Shown here in pieces: positions 21,960 to 34,600 of a stretch of DNA of 64,000 nucleotides (within the stretch, counting starts at the first letter, position 1; each line of letters opens with the position of its first letter). Made by a program: the position numbers and the translations under genes. Under the pieces are notes generated by a model. That model was not told the DNA's origin. It made no database searches and saw only the letters and a list, made by a program, of their open reading frames with translations. Source of the stretch: Reticulitermes speratus (taxonomy: Eukaryota > Arthropoda > Insecta > Blattodea > Rhinotermitidae); assembly GCA_021186555.1 (NCBI GenBank), contig JAJKFL010000005.1:44821635-44885634 (forward strand), given 5' to 3'.

Positions 21960-22229
21960 TTCTTTCTTTATTTGTTTCTTAGTCTGACCTTTTCTACCTA
22001 TACGTTGTAGGTGTAGAGGGTCATTGTTGCACCTGATCACACTCAATGGCACACACACACACTTGGTAGGACTCCACTGGACAAGGGATTAGCCTGTCAC
22101 AGAGAACTCTACCTGACAATACACAACATTCACAAAAGACAAACATCCACAGCGGGTTTGAAACCTGAAATCCCAGCAAGCAAGCATCCACAGACCCACA
22201 CCTTAGACTGTTCGGCCACCAGGATCATC
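21960..22229 (-). mobile_element. tRNA-derived SINE (family A)
   Basis: On the minus strand the head reads GGTGGCCGAACAGTCTAAGG then CTTGCTTGCTGGGATTTCAG and a B-box-like GGTTTCAAACCC. The body (AGGTAGAGTTCTCTGTGACA) and tail (ACCCTCTACACCTACAACGT) match the copies at 54973-55200 and, in the body, 59322-59575. All are one SINE family. Confidence 0.75.
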
Positions 22230-22234
22230 AGAGT

Positions 22235-22390
22235 CCTTCTTGAGAAGGCAAATATTTGACAGATTTGAGGTTTCTACAGTGGTGGTGTTGCTGAAGATAC
22301 CGAGTCTTCTGGGATGTGACACTTGGACAAGAACTACTCACACAGTGACAGAGGCCACATTTCAGCAGACTTCAATCTTCAAGTTGAATG
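22235..22390 (+). repeat. foldback repeat copy (FWDV family)
   Basis: The plus strand reads RFEVSTVVVLLKIPSLLGCD, with GATTTGAGGTTTCTACAGTG and GTCTTCTGGGATGTGACACT. This is the 5' half of the repeat family. Confidence 0.65.
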
Positions 22391-22959
22391 GTTGCTCCAA
22401 AGTTCAAGAATTCTACCATCTTTTTATCAAACCCAAAACTTTATTGTTGTATTCACAACACCATATTGTGATCACGTCCAGAGTCAAATTCATTATACGC
22501 TCTGTACATTATTGGTCCTAAGTAATGAATAGCACAAGTAAAGATATTTTGGAACTGGTGATAAATTTGATCCGTCAGTCAGGATGTTTCCAGTCAAATG
22601 GCCAATGTTCTACTGATAAGGTGGGGCAACAGCAAATACTGGGAGTGTGCACAAGCATTTGAGAGATAACTGTTAGCAGATGTACACTTATCAGTGCCAG
22701 GGGACTGCATGTTCAGCAGGTAAGCTGCAAGATTTGGCTTTGTAACAGAGTTGTGTTGTCCGTTTCAGTGTTGTTCATGAACTGTTTGCCTGTCACGTCT
22801 CTGTTGTACCGGTATGGCTGTGCCCTCTTCACCAGTTACTTGTGTTTTATTGTAATATGGTGTAACCATGAACTAGCAAAGGAAGTTGGAAGCTTGTACC
22901 ATTCATTTTGATGTCTATGTATCTTGTGTGGCAAAGGAGAGAACCAGTTTTGAGATTTG

Positions 22960-23115
22960 AGAGTCATTGGCACTGTTGAGATCATTGCTTCTGGGTTGAA
23001 TGCTGAAGGCTGAGGCAGTATGTTTTGTCTGAAATGTTGGTAACTACCTGTTAAACTACACAGTGTTGTCATATCCCAGAAGACTGTTATTGTCTGTGAG
23101 AACTTGAAATCTTAC
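22960..23115 (-). repeat. foldback repeat copy (FWDV family), right half
   Basis: The segment ends with the family's inverted terminal block: CATATCCCAGAAGACTGTTA, TTGTCTGTGAGAACTTGAAA. Before that lies GAAATGTTGGTAACTACCTG and an inverted 'ctacacagtgttgtc' segment. Confidence 0.65.
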
Positions 23116-23179
23116 AAGGTTAAAATTCTTGAAATTAAGCATGGGACACAAGAAAGTGTTACATTAAAATTAAGAGGAG

Positions 23180-23385
23180 AGTATGATGATGATGATGATA
23201 ATGATAATAATTTTAGTATAGAAATTCAACAAATGTGGAACATTAAATGCCTTGTTATATGTACTGGCAATCAATGGGGCCACCAGAATTGTCACTAAAA
23301 GGCTAAAAATATATCTGGAAATAATACCAGGCAAGCATTCAGTAGACTGTTTGCAAAAAAAAAAAAAAAAAAAAAAAAACAGCTA
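23180..23385. repeat. simple repeats: GAT/AAT microsatellite and a poly-A run
   Basis: A GATGATGATGATGATAATGA microsatellite lies at about 23184-23212, and an uninterrupted A tract of about 24 lies at 23357-23380. The A tract could be the tail of an unrecognised retroposon. Confidence 0.6.
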
Positions 23386-24118
23386 TATTGGGAACATCAT
23401 GCATAATAAGGAAAGTGCTACAATCTGAAACTTGAAGCCTGAGTGGTGGGGTGCGCCATTGTTTCAAGGGGATAATTACTGGGAAAAAATACCTGAGATA
23501 GAAGAGGTGGTGGTGGTGCTGGTGATACCAGCAGCTATAGTTTTCATTGTTGTTGTACTTTGTTCCCCCTGAAGTGTTAAATGGTTAATTTGTAATTACA
23601 GGCTTTACCAAGGTAAAAGTTGTTCCTGTGGCCACCAGATTGATGTGAGTGCTGTGGGGAAGAAAAGCATTTTATACCTGTACGTTGTTTCAGTATGTGT
23701 TTGTTTTCTAGATATGCAAAGGTGAATGGTTGCACCAGAGTATGTGTAAATTCCCAAACATGTTCTTTTAGTTGTGTCTGAGACCCACTCTGTCTCCTAT
23801 ACATTGGATATAGGGGCTATTTATTTGTAGTTGAAATGTTTAGATTTAAGCCAATCCTGTCCACTTCCAGGGTTGAGAATGCATGGAGCTTCACCTCCAT
23901 GGCATATTTTTATGTACAGGAATAACTGTTCCATTTTGTCATTAAATGTTTGCAGTGTGTGTGAGAAAACACGTAAGTGAGCATGGTGTAACATGGTTCT
24001 TCTGTGTCTAAAGATCATGTAGGCAGAGGGAACGATGCATTTCTGAGATTGCTTTACTCTCCAGGTATTGAACTGAGAAATGTCCTCCATCCAAGGGATC
24101 AGTGAGGTTAACATACAG

Positions 24119-26220
24119 CCTGCAAACAACGCCAGTATCAGCCCAGTGCGGCACCAGCCCAGCTGTTGACAGCGTTGCGAACACAGGACCTTTACAGTTT
24201 CTCACAGCTGCTTCAGCAGGCTGCTGTAGATGCTGATGGCTTCTGTCTGGAGTTGGCATGTAGGAATGCAGGCTGCACAGAGTTTGTTAAATTGTTGCTA
24301 CAACATGGTGCTGACCCCAACACACTGAACCCTGTACTCCAGGAGACTCCTCTTCACATCGCAGCTGAACTGGGGTACTATGAGACACTCCAGTTGCTTC
24401 TACATGATGCAAGGATCAATGTGAATGCTCTGAATGGAAGTCACCAGACAGCCTTGCATGTTGTGGTGAACAAGTGTGGGGAGGCATGTAATGATGATGT
24501 TGCCAGATACAGACAGTGTGTGGGTTTGCTTCTTGATTGGCCCAGCAATGTCAAAGAATGGACAACAGGGACAGCAGACCCTCAGCAACCACTTGATGTC
24601 AATACTGTGGATTGGCTGGGCAACACTGCTCTTCATTATGCTGCTCAGAACACAGACCAGTACACTATTCTGACCCTCTTGGAACATGGCTCCTATATTG
24701 GCTCAATAAATCATGCAGGGGACACGCCACTCTCAGGCATTGAACCAGAAACTCTAGAAAAATTCTTTAATACACGCCTCAAAATGCCAAGTGATGAGTC
24801 ATTGTTGTTTAAGTATGATTTCCTAGTCCCAGCAGGAAAACTTGATTCTGTTTTGATGGAAAACAATTTCTTATCTGAAGATAGAGATGATGTCATGATG
24901 AAATTAAGCAGTCCAAGTCCAGAAATGGACCCCTTAGTTCAAATCAACCACTCACCCAAACTACGACACCTACTACTTCATCCCATATTGTCAAGTTTCA
25001 TACAGCTCAAATGGCAACTGACTCAGAAGTTCTACTACTACAATGTTGCATTTTATGTTGTTTTTGCCTTCCTTCTTACCTTTATCATAGTTCAGCGTTA
25101 CACATCTACCTGTTGGTCAGGCCTAACAGTCGTTTGTTTCCTCAAGATAATTGCATCTCTTTTATTGGCCATCTGCTGCTTCTGTCTGATTGTGAAGCTA
25201 GTATTTCATCTCCTTATATCACCAGTGCCCTATCTTTGCAAGTGGAACAACTATCCACAAATCATTCTGACATTCTTGGTGATTACTGTCCTAATTAGTG
25301 CTTGGGGGAATGCATTGCCAGCCATCACGCTGTTTGTTGCATGGACCCAGTTACTACTTTTAACAGGAGAACATCCAGCCCTATCTGTTTATTTCCAGCT
25401 GTTCAAGAAAGTCTCCTGTATGTTCATCAAGTACTTAGCTTGGTATTCTTTCCTGATAGTGGCTTTTTCTCTTAGCTTCTATGCCCAGTTCCATGACAGC
25501 ATGACATATATCTCAGAGAGAAACACATCCAGTGGACTTTTCCACAGTCCAGTGTCCTCTCTGTTCACAACCATTGGCATGTTTGTGGGGGGCTTTGAAA
25601 CCAAATTTCTTCCATTTGACTCGGCTACTGGAACAAGTCACATTATTTTCATACTCTTCACATTCTTCATAACTCTTGTTCTTATCAGCATTTTCACTGG
25701 TTTGGCTGTTAGCCAGATTCAGAAAGTTCAAAGGAAAGCAGAGCTTGTACGTCTTCGAGCTAAGGTGAATGCAGTGTCTGACATTGAGAGATTGTTACTG
25801 GGGAATCCTTTATACATCCACCTGCGGATGAGATGGCTATACCTAAGCCGCAATGCAGTAATTGTGTGGATTGTTAAATCATCAGTGTGTGTGTGGCTCC
25901 TGTGCAACTGGTTACGATGTTTCAGGAACCTTCATCGCAGTGTGATACTTTTCCCTGACTCGGACTATGAACATGCAAACATTCTGTTCCCATTTGGAAG
26001 CAGGTCAAAAGTGACTTGCAACCATAGAATGGACCACAAAGTTCTTCTGCAGGCAGCCAGTATTGTGCAAGAGAAACACAATGAGACAAGGCAGCAGTTT
26101 GAGTACCAGGCAATGTTAATGTCTTGTGATGAACGCTTGAAGAACATTGAGGTATCCGTAGCAAGGAGTGAGACCCTACAGCAAAGTATTCTGCAGCTTC
26201 TGAGCTCACCAAAAGTCTAA
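24119..26220 (+). CDS. pain: painless-type TRPA cation channel
   Basis: A non-selective cation channel of the insect TRPA family; painless relatives act in sensory neurons in thermal and mechanical nociception. Residues below count from the TTG at 24166 (684 codons to TAA 26218). Ankyrin repeats lie at about 43-180 (TPLHIAAELGYYETLQLLL and GNTALHYAAQ). S1 is at about 289-310, S2 319-348, S3 366-380, S4 384-402, S5 421-441, the pore loop 455-480 and S6 492-520. A C-terminal helix lies at about 625-680. The stretch LLEHGSYIGS...PETLEKFF matches painless just before the membrane domain. There are fewer ankyrin repeats than in fly painless. The start is unresolved: no in-frame ATG lies between the upstream stop (24109-24111) and 24166, yet PAQLLTALRTQDL resembles the painless N-terminus. 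Either an upstream exon splices in at 24119-24160, or an indel separates this frame from an ATG at 24080. Confidence 0.88.
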
Positions 26221-26685
26221 AATCTGTGGCTGTAGTGAGAAAGCAAAGATGACTTCTTCACAACTTCATAGAAGTGGTGGGGACTAAGTTTACCGAGTTA
26301 GAATTTCAGTAATGTTTAATGTGGTTGTTTATTTCAAAAGACGGTGCATGTATTGGTCCATTTAATATGCATAGAAAAGCTACAGGTGATTTGGCCAATG
26401 ATCAGAAGTTGGTTTTCTGTTACATGTGGTTTACATACGTATGTGATGCTTAATGACTATTTACCCTTTCCATACTGCTGAGAGAGTTGAGTTAATGGCA
26501 TGTATTCTGCTAGGCATGTCACAGTCCAACATGGCCAATGCTTAAGGGCCCAGTTTTTGTGTATTTCATACAGATGTTCACAGTTGGCAGCACTGTGGTA
26601 AATATATTATATTGCCCATTTTCTGTAGCTTATCTTAGTCACATGTGTGCTTTAGCCCCATGCTTGGCAATAATAGTTTTATTAG
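26221..26685. other. 3' untranslated and intergenic DNA, no gene seen
   Basis: The start belongs to the 3' untranslated region of the TRPA gene. No reading frame with support and no repeat was recognised up to the MITE at 26688. Confidence 0.4.
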
Positions 26686-26687
26686 TA

Positions 26688-26989
26688 CAGAAAGTCCCCG
26701 ACTTACATAAGTGGATAGTTCCACAACCCTATACGTAAGTCGATTTTTACGTAACTCGGAGCCATGTTTTATTATATACCTTATACACAATAATAATAAT
26801 TGATTCAATAATAATTAATAATTTTAATAACAATAAACATAATAGTAATTAATAATTGATAGTGGAGTCACTGTCGTATTCAATTGAGGCAGAGGCATGG
26901 GTGGGTGTGCAGGTGGTAGTGGCACGAAGTTTTTTTTATGTAAGTCCGGATCTACGTATGTTGGAGCTATGTAAGTCGGGGTCCGTCTG
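26688..26989. mobile_element. pogo-type MITE with TA target duplication
   Basis: The left end CAGAAAGTCCCCGACTTACA and the right end GTAAGTCGGGGTCCGTCTG are inverted repeats with CAGA/TCTG tips. TA flanks both sides (26686-26687 and 26990-26991). The 302-bp interior is AT-rich and non-coding. Confidence 0.82.
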
Positions 26990-27744
26990 TATACTGGTTC
27001 CTTGAGCTCTGGTACAGATATATTATTGAGACTAAAAAAAAGAATGTTTATTATGGTGAGCTGTCTGAAGTGGATAATACAAGGATGTTCATGTTTAAAA
27101 ATGTATATGTGGATTGCACAGAACTTTTACATAGACATAACACATGTTTCATGGCCTGAAAGATAGAATTGTAGTGATGTAGTGGAATATTTGCATAAAT
27201 GACTTTGATAAGGTGTGAAAGAGTGGGCTGGTTTTATGTGGCTCAGTATAGGATCCACCGACACATTTCCTGAGCATCGTTATGGCTCTTTGGGTTTCAC
27301 AGAATTAGAGAATTTCTTGCCTATTTGAACAGCAACAGAATATGTGGCAATGATGCTAGCAAATAAAAATTGCATGCAGAAAGAAATTGAGAGCATATTA
27401 CATTTGGAGAATTGCTGGTACCATTAGGTCCAGAATCTTTCTTTGTTTTCCCTTTTGCTATCTAAAAACATAAAAATTTAAATATGCCTACTTATAATTT
27501 TGCCTGTTGTTTAATATGGGTGTGAACCTTGGTCTGTCATTACATAAAGGGAAGAACATAGGTTGAGGGCATTCAAAACTCAGGTGTTGACATGTGTGCT
27601 TAAGAGGGAGGAGTTAACAGGAGACAGGAAAAAAATTGCATAATGCAGAGCTTCATGATCTGTACTACTCGCCAAATATTCATGTGATCAAATCAAGAAT
27701 GACGAGATGGGCAGTACATATGGCACAACTGGAGGAGAAGAGAA

Positions 27745-28600
27745 ATGCATATTCATTCATTTATTTCACATCCCAGTAATCTAAATCAGGCAACACAGCC
27801 TTTGGTTACAGAACAAGTCAAAACACAACAGCAAAATACAATAAGGCAATACAAGTCATAAAAACTCAACACCCAACAATCGCACATAAAAAACACAACT
27901 CCCAAGAGAACAACTGAGTGCATCACATCAGAGAACACAAAACATATATAAAATGCTCATCCCAGGGACCCAAATAACTGAATGAGCACATCACAAGTCA
28001 AACATACAATGTATATAAATAGAAATATAAGAGACAATTAATTTTGTAATCAAAGTATTCTGCTGAAGTATAAAAAGAATGGATTTGTAGGAATGCCCTA
28101 AGAGCTGCTTTAAAATGTTTAATATTATGTGATAGTTTCCTTATTTCGGAGGGAAGATTATACACCCTGATGCCAAAATAGCAAGGTCCCTTCTGATAAA
28201 TTGTTAAATGTGACGGTTGAAAAAAGATTAGAGTTATTCCTAGTTTTAATGTCATGTACTTCAGAATTTTCCTTAAATAAACTTTTATTGTTAGCAACAA
28301 ACAGGGCTAAAGAAAAAATATATTGACATGTTAAAGGTAATATTTTTAAAACTTTAAAAAGTTCTCTACAAGAATCTCTAGGTCTGGCTCCCATTATTAT
28401 TCTAATCATTCTCTTTTGTAGCTTAAAGATATTTCCACTATGTGAGGAATTTCCCCAAAATATTAGCCCATAAGTCATAATGGCGTGGAAGTATGCATAA
28501 TAGATCATCTTTAGGGTATCTCGTGATAAAAACAGTTTGATCACTCGCGCTATAAAACAGGTCTGGTTTAATTTAGGAGCAATCATATCAATATGACTTC
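27745..28600 (-). mobile_element. 5'-truncated Jockey/CR1-type LINE (3' end)
   Basis: The minus strand encodes the end of a LINE reverse transcriptase: YFHAIMTYGLIFWGNSSHS, IFKLQKRMIRIIMGARPRDS, LKILPLTCQYIFSLALFV, then in another frame TIYQKGPCYFGIRVYNLPSE and AALRAFLQIHSFYTSAEYF. This C-terminal region is typical of many insect Jockey/CR1 elements. A frameshift near 28200 breaks the frame, and everything 5' of the terminal reverse-transcriptase region is missing. About 250 bases of 3' untranslated sequence follow to 27745. Confidence 0.8.
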
Positions 28601-28869
28601 CAGGATGTGTAGGGTTTTGGTGGAGAAACCTGAAGGAAGAACCACTTGGAAGAACTAGACATAATGTGAGGATGACATTAAAATGTATCTTAAATAAATA
28701 CTATGTGTGGGTGTGGACTGGACAAGTCTGGCTCAGGATACAGACAACTGATCGATTGTTGTGAAGATGGAAATGAACTTGCTGCAAAAATAATCGCAGG
28801 AGTATTTCATTTGGATATTTCCTTCAGCTGCTGTTTCAGGGGAGTCAAGTGTCCGTTTGTATGTATATA

Positions 28870-30348
28870 CAGTGAAACCTCTATCCATCGTTCCCGTTAC
28901 CGTCGTTCGCCCGCATGTATCGTCTGCCTTATTTGGTCCCGAAATTAGCCCCATATAAAAAACACTATTTTTCCCGCCTCCATTGTTCCTCGAACTGTCG
29001 TTTTCCCGCACCAATAGTTGAAAAATCACGGTCCTGACGCAACATTTTCCCACACTGATAGTTTTTTTTTTAATTTGAAGCGATGGTTTAGCGAGGTTTA
29101 AGGACCGGCATGGCCTAGTGAACAAGAAGTTAGTCGGAGAAAGTGCGGCAGTGGACAGCGAAAGCACGGAAGCGTGGCTGGAAAGACTGCCATCTTTGTT
29201 GGAGGGCTACGAACAACGTGATATTTACAACTTGGATGAGACGGGGCTCTTCTACAACGTGCTTCCTGATAGAACCTTGGCTCTCAAAGGAGAGTCTTGT
29301 CATGGAGGGAAAAACTGTAAAGACAGACTTACTGTTTTACTTTGTGTTAACAGTGATGGAACTGACAAACAAGTGCCGATTGTTATCGGAAAATCTCCGA
29401 AACCGCGATGTTTCAAGAATGTCAAAAAATTACCCACCAAGTACCACGCGAACAATAAAGTGTGGATGACCACAGACATTTTTTCTTCATTTCTTCGTTC
29501 ATTAGACGCAAGTATGTGTGCACAAAACAGGAACATTCTCCTCTTTGTGGACAATTGTGCCGCACATCCAAAGGATACATCGTTTCTAAGAAATGTAAAA
29601 GTCATACGGTACCCGGCAAATTGTACAAGTGTGCTCCAGCCCCTTGATTTAGGGGTAATAAAGTGTTATAAGCAGCTTTATAGAAAACGCCTCGTGCAAA
29701 CAGCTGTTTGCTTAATGGATGCAGGCAAAGATACGAAAAAGAAGATAAACGTGTTGGAAGCTTTGCACTACACTGTGGCAGCCTTGCAACAAGTAACCCA
29801 GCAGACAATCGAAGATTGTTTTCGGAAAGCTGGTTACGTGCAGGGACAATCTTCAGGCGATAGTGACGTCGTATTGACCAACGATGACAACGATTTCCGC
29901 CAAGACTGGGAAAAGTTCAGTGGCATGAACAAAGATAAATTCGAGGACTACGTCTCTGTGGACAGTCACGTGGCAACCTGTGGTGTAGAAACAGTGCAGG
30001 AGCTGTGCGTGAGCCTCGTGGCGTCCGGGAGTGTGGAGCGGGAAGGAGAAGAAGCTGGCGAACCCGAAGTTGTGCCGAGCTTTGCTGAGACGCATGAAGC
30101 GCTGATGAAAGTAAGATCTTTGTTTTATGCGCACAGCACGAGTGACAGTGATCGTGAAAGTATTCTAGGCCTTGAAAAATCGTACTTTGAATTGAGGAGG
30201 AGTAAAGTTTGCACAAAACAAACGTCAATGAAAGATTTTCTCAGCAAGAAGTAATAATTATCATTAAATTGTTCTTATCTATAATTTTTAATGGTTTCCC
30301 GGTACAATTTTCCGGTCCCCTGAAAAACGATGGATAGAGGTTTCACTA
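28870..30348 (+). mobile_element. Tigger/pogo transposon copy 2, internally deleted
   Basis: The left end CAGTGAAACCTCTATCCATC matches copy 1. The right end is the same repeat with its last base changed (CACTA instead of CACTG). It is flanked by TA at 28868-28869 and 30349-30350, the latter inside a TA microsatellite. The element is about 690 bp shorter than copy 1. The gap lies at about 29085-29095 (GATGGTTTAGCGAGGTTTAA), where the 5' untranslated region is joined to the middle of the transposase frame across a shared TAG. Confidence 0.92.
29085..30254 (+). pseudogene. Tigger/pogo transposase lacking the DNA-binding N-terminus
   Basis: An open frame of about 378 codons begins without an ATG at the deletion junction. 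It continues from the end of the second helix-turn-helix through the DDE_1 domain to LRRSKVCTKQTSMKDFLSKK. Catalytic aspartates are seen in NLDETGLFY, FVDNCAAHP and LQPLDLGVI. Both DNA-binding helix-turn-helix domains are deleted, so the protein could not recognise element ends. The acidic C-terminal region with GEEAGEPEVV, missing from copy 1 through a 29-base deletion, is intact here. The catalytic domains of the two copies are nearly identical, so both derive from one recently active family. Confidence 0.88.
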
Positions 30349-30350
30349 TA

Positions 30351-31050
30351 TATATATATATAGGAGTCTTCCGTTTTTCATGGATGCTGAAGGACCAGGA
30401 GACTTCCTCTCAACTGCAGAAGTGTCAGGATTTTGAGAGTATCAGCATCCGGATTAAAGTAACTACTGCACACAGTAACGATCAGATGAGTCTAATTTTT
30501 TTACTACTATAACAGTAAAACTAAGGCAGTTATCAGAAATATAAAGCAAAAGTTCAAGATAAACACAGTTATCCCTATACCAGGTGGTGGTAATCATATA
30601 TGCCACTTGGTTTAATATTAAAGAACTTGACATTTCACCCAAAGAGAGCATATATTAATTTCAATTTGTTTTAAGATAATCATTACTTGGACTCAACACC
30701 AGTCCAGCCATATCCCAGACAAAGTATGCATACTTCTGGTAGTACAAAATATTATTCAGGAAATCTCACACCAAGACAATGTACACATGAGAGAATAAAA
30801 TTAAAATGGAAGGCAGATAAGTTTGATGATGTGGATTGTAGCCATTTGGCCCTGGATATTGTCAAAGGAGTGAGATGTAGTCAAGAAGCAAATAATGATT
30901 GCAAAAGTATGAAATCTTTCATACTCGTAGCTATTCACATACAGCAACCTCTCTATTTGCTGCAGGTTTATTCTGTCACTCTTTGTCTAGTGTCCCTTCA
31001 CAATGCATGGTTTTGGTAATTTTGAGACCGGTCTAGTATCTGGGAATTAG
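30351..31050. other. intergenic DNA, no gene seen
   Basis: After the TATATATA run at 30346-30362, no supported gene or known repeat was found. The frame at 30687-31019 has no motif that I recognise. Confidence 0.4.
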
Positions 31051-31059
31051 GACTGTGGA

Positions 31060-31631
31060 GGAAGTACGAGTGATACTCGCCAAAATTAGTACGCGTACAC
31101 AACCCATCCGTGCGTTAAAAAAAACGCGGCGACCTATACGTAGTGTACCCAGGCAGTGATCTGTGTACTATACGACGTTGTATGGCAATAATATAGATCG
31201 GACCTGTATTCCATGGAACGTGGTGTCATACGATATTGAAAGTTGACCACTTCCGCGTTTTCTATAATTGTTCCAAACTCTTGTAACTACGTGCATTTAT
31301 CAAGGAGCTGAAGATTATAATAAAAAGCATACATTAAAGTGTTAGTTAGGGTACTTGTATTCCTTAATTCCTACGTCTTTGCGCCACTTGAGTATAACGT
31401 GATCATGTGTAACGTTGGTACCACAGATTATCTAGTTGGTACACGTGTTATACCGATGTAAAACGTCTTCGGTTTGTTACGAATGAAGATTGTATAGATG
31501 TTCGTCCTTCGTTCACGTCACGGGTGCTTTGTTCGCTGTTTTCATTCATGGGTTTTGAGAATGGTTTCCTTGCTGTAATGACACGTTCGTGACTGGTGTT
31601 TAGGATATTATATTAATTAATGTAATGTATA
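31060..31631 (+). promoter_or_regulatory. CpG-rich promoter and 5' untranslated region of the SEC22A gene
   Basis: CG dinucleotides are frequent (AGTACGCGTACAC, AACGCGGCGACC, ACGTCACGGG), in contrast with the AT-rich, CpG-poor sequence before 31020. The first coding exon of the SEC22A gene starts at 31632. No TATA box or initiator could be assigned with confidence. Confidence 0.4.
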
Positions 31632-34600
31632 ATGATTGTATACGCCTTAATCGTCCGTACGTCAGATGGCATGGCACTCTCTGCCACTACAGACTTCAAC
31701 GATGAAGTAAATAGGAATATTAAAGATACCAAACGTTATGTGAAGTTACTTGCGAAAAAAGCGTACCAGTTTCCCGACAGATGCACAATGAATCTTGGTA
31801 CACACACAATCCAGTAAGTATTGAACAGCTTAGTGCTTATGTGGTGGAATATTGCCGGTAGCTTAAGTTCGTTTCTGCCCAGATTTAATTACACTGCACA
31901 GTTTATGCTGACAAAAAGTGAATATTCATGATAGTCGAATTTATTATGTTGCCTTGGAGAAGATGTACTTTCTTTTCAGTTAACGTATGATTTCTGTGTT
32001 GAGAGTTATGATGTGAGGATTCGACATAGTTGATTTTATGTTCCAGCTTCATTACGACGTTGGGTTTGTCTTACTTTGCCGTGTGTGAGGCTACATATCC
32101 ATCCATTCTGGCGTTTAGCTTTCTGAATGAAATAATGAGAGAATTCGTAACAAAATATGAACTGACTAAAGTGAATGTAGTTCGTCGGCCCTACTCATTC
32201 ATTGAATATGGTAAGAACTGTAATTCCTTACCTATAGAGCTGTAGTTTAATTATATTAATGAAGAAATGTTCTTGTTGTTTACAAGAAATGCCCTGTAGC
32301 ATGGCCTGTTTTGCTTAGATGATATTTTGACAATTAAGTATTCTTAAACAAACAGCTGTATTTGACTCATGGAAGTTAATTATTTGAAGCTTGAAGTTCA
32401 TCTATATTTATTGTAAGAATCATAGTATAAAACAAAAATTACATTCTGTGGAGAAGTGCAGAGTTGTTAACGTTAAAGTGGCTAGTGCATATAGTAATTA
32501 CTGTGCCACAGATAGTTAATGATTTTGTTGGAATGACAATGTGTTGTAATTGCAGACAGCATTATCCACAAGTCCAGACAACGATACAACAAGCCCCAAA
32601 GTCTAACAACAAAAATCAACCTCACAGATCTCAGTTCAGAAATGAAGTTGAGACCACCTTACATTGTCCAATTGTCACAAGTGGAACCAGTTACCAATGG
32701 TTATCAGTCAAGTATCAGCCTTGCCAAATTGTCAGGTGAGCTTTGTTATTAGATTTTCATTTCACTGTTTGTAACACGATTCTTTCCTGTTGATGTGTGA
32801 TTAAACATCATAGCACTCCTGCTTTATATTTTGGAGGTTCTGTGTTAAAATTTTGGTTAGGAGAATAGATATTGTGATTGAGTGAGGTGCTTTTCTGAGT
32901 CCCTGGTGACAGATGCTGGAATATTTTCCCGAGTTACTGCTGGCAGATGCTGGAATATTATCTCATATTAGGTCATGACCACTTTGCACTACCTTTTCCA
33001 TTCCTTTATATTGATCAACCTACCAACCAGTACAGTGTAACTGGGCAGCACTAATACAAAATATGAGCTCCACTAAACATTGTTCTGAGGCATAATGCCC
33101 TACAAGTCTTCATTCATTATTTTCTACTAATGGTCCTGTGCTCAGAGCAAATATTTTAATGAAAATGGTAATGTAAGTGTAATAATACCTTTGTGAATTT
33201 CTTTAATACTTTTGTCTTATATATTTGAGATCATATGTAATTTTTGCCAATACAGTACAGTTGCACACAGTGAAGTCATGGTACCCAGGTACTGTACATG
33301 AAAAAACAACAAATGTTTAATCAACCAATGTTAGGCTTTGAAGTTTCATTGTAGTGACTGGAATTCAATATACAGTTGTCAGCAGGCATTTAAAACAAAC
33401 TGTATTTCAATATGGGTGGTGGCCTTTTATTTTGCTAGCAAAGATAAACTTTGGAGCTTTTATTTTATGGGCAGAAACTGAAGTCAAAAGTATTTATTTC
33501 ACCAATGTTTGAGGCTTAATTTCTTCTGACATATCAAATGACAGCAAGTTTTTCCAGAAAGGTTGAACTTTGAGATTTCATTTTAGCGACACGTTAGGCT
33601 TTTAAGCTTTATTTTGTTGACAGAAACTCAAGTTTCAGCTCTGTAATGTCACATTCCCGTTGGAAACAGATTTACTATGTCTAAACTTCCTGTACCCCTT
33701 CCTGAGTGTGCAGCCATCATGTGTTGCAGTTGCCATCAATGTTGGCAACCATTATTCAGCATTGTTTTCATTATATCAGGCCATTAAGTAAGGTACACCT
33801 TCCATAATAAATGTAGCTATTGTCACATAAATGACACTCTCTTTAGGTGTCTGTGTATGTGCAGTTATAAACTCTTAGATATTTGTAACAAAATAAGTGG
33901 GATGACACAGAGCATAAGGACAGTACAGTAAGATTTTACAGTCCTTCCATGAAGTGAATTTACGTTATGGGTTGGCCAACATGACAGGAGGAGCATTCTG
34001 CTTCTGCTTGAATGTGCTTGCAAAAAAATCTCAGTGTACTTAAATAACCAGTGAAACATTTTTCATTTTCATACAGTTAGTATGCAATGCATTGGCTTTA
34101 TTGTTTGCATTTTGTTGTAGTTGGCCCACCCAGAAAGTTGGAGCCACTGGCATGGCACGCAATTGTAGCAGCTGTGTTTTCAGTGCTGCTTGCACTTGTT
34201 GGGTTTTATAGGAGCCTGTCAGCACTGAGTGACCTACATCTACAGGTGAGTCTGATAGCAGGCATCCTTATATGCCCCTTTACTTTGTGTGATATTTCAC
34301 TCATAATTGCGTTGTTCTGTGTACATGATATTACTGTATTTATCTGAATGTAAGCCTTTTTTTTTCCTTTTAATATCTCCTAAAAATGTGGCTGTGTGTT
34401 TCCATAAATAAGAATATCTTTAGTGGCAGCTTCTAGTAAAATCATGAGATTTGCAGAATGTGTGCTAATATAATGCACATTTGAGAGGTTAGACTTCATA
34501 TCTCATAGCATTATAAACAAATGATACTTTGTTTTGTTTCATTATTTGAATTCTGTTTCAGAGATAAAGCCGAGGTTAATGTATGGAAATAACCAGGGTC

